The notes under the pieces: model-generated
Seen by the model: the letters and a program-made list of their open reading frames with translations, nothing else
Databases searched by the model: none
What the model was told of the DNA's origin: nothing
Translations under genes and position numbers: made by a program
NCBI GenBank assembly: GCA_958295925.1
Contig: CATQHL010000001.1
Span: forward strand, 2,342,780-2,406,779
DNA length: 64,000 nucleotides
Reading direction: 5' to 3'
DNA from: an uncultured Acidimicrobiales bacterium
GTDB taxonomy: Bacteria; Actinomycetota; Acidimicrobiia; Acidimicrobiales; CATQHL01
Shown here: piece after piece, positions 36,911-44,111 of the stretch
Position numbering within the stretch: position 1 is the stretch's first letter
Layout of the letters: the number at the start of each line of letters is the position of its first letter

Positions 36911-37896
36911 GTAAGCACCACGTCCACGGAAACGACTTCCTCGTGCGAATCGACGACGACGACCGCACCCCCGACCCTGGATGGGTGTCGAGCCTCTGCA
37001 ACGGAAACTTCGGGTGGGGCGCCGACGGGCTCGTCTGGGCCAGCGATGTCTCCTACGCAGACCTGCCTCGGATCAGCGCGCGAATGGTGCTCTTCAACTC
37101 CGACGGAAGCGTGGCGCAAGTCAGCGGAAACGGCCTTGCGTGCCTGGCGCACGCGCTGATTCTTCCAGTGCAGGACGAGTTGCCGGGTCGCCTGGCGACG
37201 GTCGAGGCGCTGACCGACGCCGGGCCGCGCGTAGTCAGAATCCGTAGCGGCTCCTCGTTCAGCAGGGGGTGGGAGTTCGGCGAAGCCAGGGTCGAGATGG
37301 GCGAGCCGCAGGAGGACGAGGAGAAGACCGAGTGGGCAAAGAAAGCCCTGAGCGAGTTGCTCGAGTCGGAGTCCTACTCGCGGTACGACAAGAGGACGCA
37401 GCTGGCCCTTAGAAAGGGTGACGCAGCAGTTGGTTTTCTGTCGGTCGGCAACCCGCACGTTGTCCTTTGCCTGCCGGACGCGGAGCGCCTCCGCAGGTTC
37501 CCCCTCGAGGCTCTCGGAGGCGCCCTGCAGGCGGTCTTTCAGCCCGTGAACCTGGAAGTGATAGCCGTGGAGGATCGCAGCAGGCTGCACATGCGGGTCT
37601 GGGAGCGGGGCGTGGGCGTGACCTCGGCGTGTGGCAGCGGGGCTGTCGCCGCGGCCTGGCAGGCCTATCGGCAGTGGTTGGTGGGAAGCGAGGTGACGGT
37701 CTCCATGCCAGGGGGGGATGCGAAGGTGCGGATTTCGCCGGAGACGTTCGGCGTCGAGCTGGGGGTGGAGGTGAACTACGTGGGCGATTGCTCCCTTCCC
37801 TCCTACTGGCGGGACTACGCCGCGTTCAAGTGGTTCAGGGGGAAGACGAAGTTGCCGGCGTGGATCAACTCCAGGCCTGAAGCCTGGACGCCTTAG
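36901..37896 (+). CDS. dapF: Diaminopimelate epimerase
   Basis: A 331-residue protein that converts LL- to meso-diaminopimelate for lysine and peptidoglycan. It has the DapF signatures HGNDF, FNSDGS and GNPHVVL, with the second catalytic Cys in TSACGSG. The position of the first catalytic Cys (CGNG in E. coli) is Ser here (VSGNG). It is about 50 residues longer than E. coli DapF because of an insertion (residues ~135-165). The gene overlaps miaA and sits with dapC, dapD and dapE. Confidence 0.9.
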   Translation: MHLSKHHVHGNDFLVRIDDDDRTPDPGWVSSLCNGNFGWGADGLVWASDVSYADLPRISARMVLFNSDGSVAQVSGNGLACLAHALILPVQDELPGRLATVEALTDAGPRVVRIRSGSSFSRGWEFGEARVEMGEPQEDEEKTEWAKKALSELLESESYSRYDKRTQLALRKGDAAVGFLSVGNPHVVLCLPDAERLRRFPLEALGGALQAVFQPVNLEVIAVEDRSRLHMRVWERGVGVTSACGSGAVAAAWQAYRQWLVGSEVTVSMPGGDAKVRISPETFGVELGVEVNYVGDCSLPSYWRDYAAFKWFRGKTKLPAWINSRPEAWTP

Positions 37897-37908
37897 GCCG
37901 CTCCCGAC

Positions 37909-39339
37909 TTGAGCAGGGGGAGCCCTCCTTCCTCAGAACGTCCAGCAGGCGACATCCGCCGAGTCCGCGCAGCTGAGCAACCCTCCCCGTCGCACCGCGG
38001 CGCCCTGGGGGAATTCGGAACCGATGGCGCAGGCTTCATTGAGCGCACGTTTCGGGAGCGGATCGTTCTCGTGGGCGTCGTCGTGCCCCCATTCAGGCCC
38101 ACGGAGGTTGAGCAGTCGCTGGACGAGCTGGCCCGTCTCGCTGACACCGCGGGCGCCGATCCCGTGGGGCGCGTGGTGCAGCGGCGCGCACGGCCTGATC
38201 CGGCCACTTTCATTGGCAGGGGCAAGGCTGCCGAGCTCAGGGAGGTCTCGGAGCGCTGCGACGCTGACACCGTCGTCTTCGACGAGGAGCTGACGCCCGC
38301 CCAGCAGTACAACCTCGAGCGCATACTGGGGCGGACGGCGATCGACCGCACAACCGTGATCCTCGACATTTTCGCCCAGAACGCCGCCAGCCTGGAGGGG
38401 AAGGCGCAGGTTGAGCTGGCACAGCTGCGGCATCGGCTGCCTCGCCTGAGGGGGTCGGGCTACCAACTCAGCCAGCAGGCCGGGGGGATCGGCACGAGAG
38501 GCCCGGGCGAGACCCAGCTGGAGGTGGACAGGCGGCGCCTGCTGAGAAGAATCGCCCGACTGGAGTCGGATCTGCGTGAGATACGAGGCCACAGGGCGGT
38601 TCAGTCCCGCCGCCGCCGCCGCAGCGGGATTCCCCAGGTGGCCATTGTGGGCTACACGAACGCGGGCAAGTCCAGCCTGCTCAACTCCCTCTGCGGGGCC
38701 GACGCCCACGTCGAGGATCGGCTGTTTGCCACCCTCGACGCCCTCACTAGGCGCTTCGGCATCCCCTCGGGTGAGTCGGTGCTGCTGATTGACACGGTCG
38801 GCTTCATCAACAAACTCCCACACGACCTGGTGGAGGCGTTCATGAGCACCCTTGACGTCGTGGTGGGCGCCGACCTGCTGCTTCACGTGGTGGACGCCTC
38901 GGCTGCGGAGCCGGAGGGGCAGATAGCCGTGGTCCGCTCAGTGCTGAGGCGGATAGGCGCGGGCGACATCCCGGATCTTCTGGTGTTTAACAAGATCGAC
39001 TGCGTGGAAAGCGTGGAGCATTTGTTGCGGGCCTATCCGGGCAGCACGGCGGTTTCGGCCAGGACGGGTGAGGGCCTGGATCACCTTGCGCTGCTCGTGT
39101 CAGACCGCATTCGGGCGGGCGAGAAGGTTGTTGAGATGTTTGTCCCCTATTCCCGCGGGGAGGTCATCGCCGAACTGCATCGGGCGGGGCAGGTTTATTC
39201 GGAGTCGGCCACCGTGGAGGGGATGCGCCTGCAGGTGCGCCTTGACGCTGCGGCGCAGGGACGCTTAAGCGAGTTCCTCGCCGAGGACCTGCTTTCGGCC
39301 TCGCCCACCCCGGTGGCGGAGACCCCGAGCCCGGCGTGA
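37909..39339 (+). CDS. hflX: Ribosome-associated GTPase HflX
   Basis: A 476-residue GTPase. An N-terminal HflX domain (FIGRGKAAEL) is followed by a coiled-coil-like Arg-rich segment with the GTRGPGETQLEVD motif. The G domain has GYTNAGKSS, DTVGF and NKID. HflX splits stalled 70S ribosomes. The start at a TTG (37909) is uncertain; later starts would shorten a non-conserved N-terminus. It lies between dapF and dapC, a common actinobacterial order. Confidence 0.93.
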   Translation: MSRGSPPSSERPAGDIRRVRAAEQPSPSHRGALGEFGTDGAGFIERTFRERIVLVGVVVPPFRPTEVEQSLDELARLADTAGADPVGRVVQRRARPDPATFIGRGKAAELREVSERCDADTVVFDEELTPAQQYNLERILGRTAIDRTTVILDIFAQNAASLEGKAQVELAQLRHRLPRLRGSGYQLSQQAGGIGTRGPGETQLEVDRRRLLRRIARLESDLREIRGHRAVQSRRRRRSGIPQVAIVGYTNAGKSSLLNSLCGADAHVEDRLFATLDALTRRFGIPSGESVLLIDTVGFINKLPHDLVEAFMSTLDVVVGADLLLHVVDASAAEPEGQIAVVRSVLRRIGAGDIPDLLVFNKIDCVESVEHLLRAYPGSTAVSARTGEGLDHLALLVSDRIRAGEKVVEMFVPYSRGEVIAELHRAGQVYSESATVEGMRLQVRLDAAAQGRLSEFLAEDLLSASPTPVAETPSPA

Positions 39340-39355
39340 CCGCTGTCGGCCCGGC

Positions 39356-40474
39356 GTGACCGCGCCCGCCCGGATGGAGCCGTACCCCTACGACCTTCTC
39401 AAAGATCTCAGGTCGTTGGCAGACGGCCATCCGGGCGGGTGCGTAGACCTCTCTGTGGGAGACCCGGTCGATTCTCCGCCCACGGTCGCCATCGAGAGGC
39501 TTGCGCAGGCGGAGGGCGCCCGGAGCTACCCGCCCTCGGTCGGGAGCGTGAAGCTGAGGGCGGCCGCCGTCCGCTGGATGAGGCGTCGCTTCGGAGTGCA
39601 GGTGAGTGCTCGGCAAACCGCTGCCTGCGTGGGGATGAAGGAGTTCGTGGGTTCCCTTCCACGGCTGCTGGCGGCAAGGACGCCAGGGTGCGACAGCGTG
39701 CTCTACCCGGCGGTTTCGTATCCCACCTACGCAATGGGGGCACGCCTGGCAGGGCTGAGGGGGGTGGCGGTGCCGCTCGACGCGGATTGGAGGATGGATC
39801 TCGACGCTGTGGCCGAGGACGACATCCGGCGGGCGCTCTGCCTGTGGGTTAACTCGCCCGCCAACCCCACCGGTGCCTTGGAAGACCTGGTGGAGGTGTC
39901 CGCCTGGGGCAGGGAGCGCGGGGTTCCCGTCTTCAGCGACGAGTGCTACATCGAATTCACCTGGCCGGAGGGGGCGTCGGGCCGCAGCATCCTGGAGCAC
40001 GGCACGGAGGGCGTGGTGGCCGTCCACTCCCTGTCCAAGAGGTCGAACTTCGCAGGGATGCGGGTGGGCTGCTACGCAGGCGACGAGGGGTTGGTGGGCT
40101 ACCTCTCCGATGCCCGCAGGCACCTGGGGCTCATGGTTCCTGGGCCGGTTCAGGCGGCGGCTGCCTCTGCTTTCGACGACGACGAGCATGTGGGGGCTCA
40201 GCGGGGTCGCTATGGGCGACGGCTGAGGATGCTGGCCGATCTCCTCGGGCGGCTTGGCCTTGACGTCGACCTTCCGGAGGGGGGGTTTTACCTGTGGGTG
40301 AAGGCCCCGCGCGGCGATGCGTGGGGCTTGACGCGCCGCCTCGCGGCGGAGGCAGGGCTGCTGGTGAGCCCGGGTGAGTTTTACGGAGAGGCAGGCAGCG
40401 GGCATGTCCGGGTGGCGGCGGTGGCGCCGGAGGAGCGGATCGAGATGGCCCTGAAGCGGCTGGGGGCCACCTGA
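39356..40474 (+). CDS. dapC: N-succinyldiaminopimelate aminotransferase
   Basis: A 372-residue fold-type I PLP aminotransferase. It has the WVNSPANPTG motif, DECYIEF, and the PLP-binding Lys in HSLSKRSNFAGMRVG (near residue 229). In this position between hflX and dapD it should transfer an amino group from glutamate to N-succinyl-2-amino-6-ketopimelate. A short duplication of GGCCCGGCGTGACCGC spans the hflX stop and the GTG start. Confidence 0.9.
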   Translation: MTAPARMEPYPYDLLKDLRSLADGHPGGCVDLSVGDPVDSPPTVAIERLAQAEGARSYPPSVGSVKLRAAAVRWMRRRFGVQVSARQTAACVGMKEFVGSLPRLLAARTPGCDSVLYPAVSYPTYAMGARLAGLRGVAVPLDADWRMDLDAVAEDDIRRALCLWVNSPANPTGALEDLVEVSAWGRERGVPVFSDECYIEFTWPEGASGRSILEHGTEGVVAVHSLSKRSNFAGMRVGCYAGDEGLVGYLSDARRHLGLMVPGPVQAAAASAFDDDEHVGAQRGRYGRRLRMLADLLGRLGLDVDLPEGGFYLWVKAPRGDAWGLTRRLAAEAGLLVSPGEFYGEAGSGHVRVAAVAPEERIEMALKRLGAT

Positions 40475-40546
40475 CGGCAAGGCGCCGCAGTCGCCTGCAG
40501 CGACGGTATTCAGATGCCCGCGGCGGGCGAATGTTAGCCTGCGTTC

Positions 40547-41380
40547 ATGCTTGAACTACACGACCTGAAAGGGCGAATCGGCCAGCTCTGGTCGAATCGG
40601 AGTCTCCTCAGCGAGCACGACGCCGAGGCTCGAGAAACTGTCCACGAGGCCATCGACCTGCTCGACAGGGGTGAGGTGCGTGTGGCAGAGATGCGGGACG
40701 CTGAGGAGGTCCTGGTTAACGAGTGGCTGATGCAGGCCATCCTGCTGCTGTTCAAGGTCTCGTCGATGGAGACGACCGAGATGGGGCCCTTTGAGTACGC
40801 CGACAAGATTCCCCTCAAGACCCGCTACCACGCCAAGGGGGTCCGGGTGGTGCCGGGCGCCTCGGCCCGCTGGGGAAGCCACCTGGCGCCAGGCGTGGTG
40901 TTGATGCCCAGCTACGTGAACATAGGGGCGTACGTGGGGGCGAACACGATGGTGGACACCTGGGCGACGGTGGGGTCGTGCGCCCAGGTAGGCAAGAACG
41001 TCCACCTCTCCGGTGGCGTGGGAATCGGCGGGGTGCTTGAGCCGCCTGGGGCGACCCCGGTGATGGTGGGCGACGAGTGCCTCATCGGCAGCCGATGCAT
41101 AGTGGCCGAGGGTGCCCGGGTGGGGGAGGGATCTGTGCTGGGAGCCGGATGCATCCTCACAGGGTCGGTCCCGGTGATCGACGCAGAGACGGGCTGGGAA
41201 CTCGGCAGGGGGAGCGTGCCGCCCTGGTGCGTGGCAGTCTCCGGCACCAGGAGAAGGACGTTCAATGGCGGCGACTTCGGGCTGCCCTGCGTCTTGGTGG
41301 TGAAGCGCCTGAAGCCGGGCGAGCGCCACGACAAGGCCAGGCTTAACGAGGTGCTGCGCGAGCACGGCTCGGCTGCCTGA
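40547..41380 (+). CDS. dapD: Tetrahydrodipicolinate N-succinyltransferase
   Basis: A 277-residue acyltransferase with a left-handed beta-helix. Hexapeptide-like turns run through VNIGAYVGANTMVDTWATVG and GGVGIGGVLEPPGATPVMVG. It succinylates tetrahydrodipicolinate, the first committed step of the succinylase branch of lysine/DAP synthesis. It is followed by dapE. Confidence 0.93.
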   Translation: MLELHDLKGRIGQLWSNRSLLSEHDAEARETVHEAIDLLDRGEVRVAEMRDAEEVLVNEWLMQAILLLFKVSSMETTEMGPFEYADKIPLKTRYHAKGVRVVPGASARWGSHLAPGVVLMPSYVNIGAYVGANTMVDTWATVGSCAQVGKNVHLSGGVGIGGVLEPPGATPVMVGDECLIGSRCIVAEGARVGEGSVLGAGCILTGSVPVIDAETGWELGRGSVPPWCVAVSGTRRRTFNGGDFGLPCVLVVKRLKPGERHDKARLNEVLREHGSAA

Positions 41381-41420
41381 AATCGGCTGCGGCTGCCGGG
41401 CGCAGAGGGGCGGGCGTGTG

Positions 41421-42488
41421 ATGGACCTGCTAATGCTCACGGCCGAGTTGATAGACATCCCCTCGGTCAGCTATTCGGAGGCAGCGCTGGCAGACCACGT
41501 GGAGCGCCGCATCAGCGAGATGGGCTGGCTGACGGTGGACAGGCTGGGCGACAACGTGGTGGCTCGTACACGCCAGGGCAGGTCACAGCGCCTGGTGCTG
41601 GCAGGGCACCTCGACACCGTGCCCCCCAACGACAACGATCGGGCCAGGGTGGAGAGCGGGAGCGTCCACGGGCTCGGCGCCTCCGACATGAAGGGCGGTC
41701 TGGCTGTGATGCTGGCTTTGGCAAAGACGCTCCCGGAGCCCTCTGCCGACGTGACCTACGTTTTCTATGCGCGGGAGGAGGTGGAGCGATCCCGAAGCGG
41801 CCTGCTGGAGATAGAGGCCGCCCGCCCTGGCCTCCTTTCGGGCGACGCCGCCGTGCTGGGCGAGCCCTCAGGGGCTGCCCTGGAGGCGGGATGCCAGGGA
41901 ACCATGCATCTTCGTGTGAGGCTTCGGGGGGAAAGGGCGCACACCGCCCGTCCCTGGATGGGGCGCAACGCGCTCCATCGGCTCGGCGGGATGCTCACGG
42001 CGCTGGGCGGATACGAGGCGAGGGAGCCTTTGATAGACGGCTGCCGCTTTCGGGAGGCGCTGGTGGCGACCCTGGTCTCGGGAGGGGTGGCTCGCAACGT
42101 GGTTCCCGACGAGGTGCTCCTTGACGTGAACCACCGTTTTGCCCCCGACCGCACGCCGCAGCAAGCCGAGGCCCATGTCCGGTCGTTCCTGTCTACGCAC
42201 CTCGAGGAGGGCGACTCGGTGGAAATCGTCGAGGCCGCCGCCGGTGCGCCGCCAAGCCTCGATCACCCGCTGATAAGCGCCCTGGTAGAGGCCGTAGGGG
42301 GGCCGTCGCGGGTTAGCGCCAAGCTGGGCTGGACAGATGCCGCATTCTTCGCCGAGCGGGAAGTGCCGGCAATCAACTTCGGGCCTGGAATGAGTGAGCT
42401 GGCGCATACCGCAGGGGAGTACGTCACCGCGGAAGCACTGGAACAGGTCTACTGCACGCTCTTCGATTTGTTGACGGCAGGGCGCTGA
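41421..42488 (+). CDS. dapE: Succinyl-diaminopimelate desuccinylase
   Basis: A 355-residue M20 metallopeptidase family member. The metal-binding motifs are GHLDTVPPND (near residue 63), GASDMKGG and AREEVE, with a late His in SELAHTAGEY. It removes succinate from N-succinyl-LL-DAP and completes the succinylase pathway here. The ATG at 41421 follows an in-frame GTG at 41418; either could be used. Confidence 0.92.
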   Translation: MDLLMLTAELIDIPSVSYSEAALADHVERRISEMGWLTVDRLGDNVVARTRQGRSQRLVLAGHLDTVPPNDNDRARVESGSVHGLGASDMKGGLAVMLALAKTLPEPSADVTYVFYAREEVERSRSGLLEIEAARPGLLSGDAAVLGEPSGAALEAGCQGTMHLRVRLRGERAHTARPWMGRNALHRLGGMLTALGGYEAREPLIDGCRFREALVATLVSGGVARNVVPDEVLLDVNHRFAPDRTPQQAEAHVRSFLSTHLEEGDSVEIVEAAAGAPPSLDHPLISALVEAVGGPSRVSAKLGWTDAAFFAEREVPAINFGPGMSELAHTAGEYVTAEALEQVYCTLFDLLTAGR

Positions 42489-42602
42489 GTTTCTGCCCCT
42501 GTGGAAATCCGATTCCAAGGGGAGCGCGCAAATTACACTGTTTGTAACTTATGCACAGTGCAGGTGCACGAAGAGGTAAAGAGGAAAGAATTTAGTCAGG
42601 TG

Positions 42603-42911
42603 ATGAAGACTGGGCATTCGCTCGCTGCAGGGAATTCCCTCGAGGTGCTGACGCACTCTGGCGGGGTGGTCGCCCCTGTCGGGGGTGAAGGGCATGGTTT
42701 CCTTTGGGCGGTTTTCGTTGCAAAGGGGTCGGTCAGCCCCAGGATTTATGTAATTCGCAGGCTCCTTGCGTTGCTACTTGCTGCTGGCATCGCTGTCGGG
42801 CTGTGGAACTTGGGAACAACGACGGGAGCCGCATTGGCAGGGCCTGTGCCTGGGAATGTCACCCCGGCGGTCGTGCAGGATGTCACCCCTGTGGTGGTTT
42901 CGGGATCCTGA
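42603..42911 (+). CDS. Small predicted membrane protein
   Basis: A 102-residue frame with one hydrophobic segment (RRLLALLLAAGIAVGLWNLG) and a Val/Pro/Thr-rich tail ending VVVSGS. No domain is recognised. The frame extends upstream to a GTG at 42501, but that part contains an AT-rich stretch with TTATGCACA at 42549-42557, so the later ATG seems more likely. Its place between dapE and nrdJ recalls loci where a LysM protein lies near nrd genes, but no LysM motif is present. Confidence 0.4.
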   Translation: MKTGHSLAAGNSLEVLTHSGGVVAPVGGEGHGFLWAVFVAKGSVSPRIYVIRRLLALLLAAGIAVGLWNLGTTTGAALAGPVPGNVTPAVVQDVTPVVVSGS

Positions 42912-43000
42912 TACAAGCCCTGGGGGTGGGTGCTGTAGCCGCCCCCCGGTTCAATTAGCCGCCAACCCCCGAACGATGAGGTGCTGAAAGCGGCGGTCTG

Positions 43001-43789
43001 CTAGTCGCGCAAATATCTGGCGAAGAGCATCCCTTCGCCGGCATGCAGGCTCTCTAGGCGCATCTTCCTCGGAAAGCCGAGTTCTTCCCCGGCGACGATG
43101 CTGCGGCCGCCTCCCACGAGGAGCGGCGAAAGCGTGAGGCAGAGTTCGTCGATAAGGCCCGCCCGCGCGAAGTGGCCGTTCAGGGTGGGGCCTCCCTCTA
43201 GCAGCGCCACCGAGTGGCCGTCGGCGAAAAGGTCGGCCAGGACAGCCTCGGGCTTGACGAGTCCGCCGTCGCAGACTCGCACATCCGCCACGCGTGTCAT
43301 TGCTTCCAAGCGCCCGGGGTCTGCCCCCTGGGTGGTGAAGAGGCGGTTGCGCCTTCGACCTGTCCAGGCGTCGCCTAGCGGATCAAGCCGGCAGCCGGCG
43401 CTCACGACAGCCAGCAGCGGGATCTCCTCCTGCCCCCTCCTTAAACGGCGCATGCGGGCGTCCTCGGCAATCTCGATAGCGCCGTACTCCTCCGCGCGCA
43501 GGGTTCCCGCCCCCACCACGATGGCGTCCGCCCGCGCCCTAAGTGCCAGCAATACGGCAAAATCGGCCGGGCCGCCCAGAGCACCTGAGCGCCCCTTGAC
43601 CGTCACTGCCCCGTCGAGGGAGGCGAGCATGCAGCAGATCACCCAGGGGCGGTCACTTGGGACGCTGCGCTCGACCTCTTCATACACGTCAAGGTGATCG
43701 GAAAGTATGGGCTTTTTTCCGGCGACAGGCCAGATATCTTGAAGACAAACCACAGGTTGATTCTGCCCATTCAGGCAAACATTACCCAA
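43001..43789 (-). CDS. RibD C-terminal-like reductase (pyrimidine reductase family)
   Basis: A 262-residue protein. It has CCMLASLDGAVTVKGRSG at the start of the fold, ARADAIVVGAGTLRAE, and LLEGGPTLNGHFARAGLIDE, typical of RibD C-terminal/dihydrofolate-reductase-like proteins. It probably reduces a pyrimidine or pterin with NADPH. Without the RibD deaminase half or other rib genes nearby, a riboflavin role is not proven. It is divergent from nrdJ. Confidence 0.85.
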   Translation of the reverse strand: MGNVCLNGQNQPVVCLQDIWPVAGKKPILSDHLDVYEEVERSVPSDRPWVICCMLASLDGAVTVKGRSGALGGPADFAVLLALRARADAIVVGAGTLRAEEYGAIEIAEDARMRRLRRGQEEIPLLAVVSAGCRLDPLGDAWTGRRRNRLFTTQGADPGRLEAMTRVADVRVCDGGLVKPEAVLADLFADGHSVALLEGGPTLNGHFARAGLIDELCLTLSPLLVGGGRSIVAGEELGFPRKMRLESLHAGEGMLFARYLRD

Positions 43790-44111
43790 CAGTTTTCCAC
43801 AGACATTTACACAAATTCACAGCCTGTACTGGAAAATTCCCTGCAAACATGAAGAAAATGCTCATTGATTGCAGTTCTTTTTCACAATCCACTCATAAAT
43901 CAGCTCCATCAGAGCCTCTTCAAACAGGAGATTGACGGGTTGAGGGCGTGTTATTGACCTACTTCATCGCTCAGTTCCGTCATCCCCCAGTGAACAACCC
44001 CAATTCCAGATCGGGTGAATTCTGCGTATCCGGCGGCTTTAATGCTCTTGAATTCGGTAAGTTGGAAATTCGGTAAGTTGGAGAGGGAAGTCAAGAAATC
44101 TGCGAGGAGGG
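43790..44111. promoter_or_regulatory. Regulatory region upstream of nrdJ
   Basis: An AT-rich gap of 320 bases between the divergent reductase gene and nrdJ. It holds TTTTCCACA (43793-43801) and TTTTTCACA (43878-43886), both fitting the DnaA-box consensus TTWTNCACA. Weaker ATTTACACA (43805) and AAATTCACA (43813) lie close by. A tandem pair of AATTCGGTAAGTTGG starts at 44051 and 44067, just ahead of the ribosome-binding site. Either could serve control of the reductase gene by replication proteins or a repressor such as NrdR; no NrdR box was recognised. Confidence 0.45.

Noticed and set aside
42501..42911. LysM/YneA-like cell-division suppressor
   Set aside because: Position and one membrane segment fit, but no LysM residues are present in any frame.
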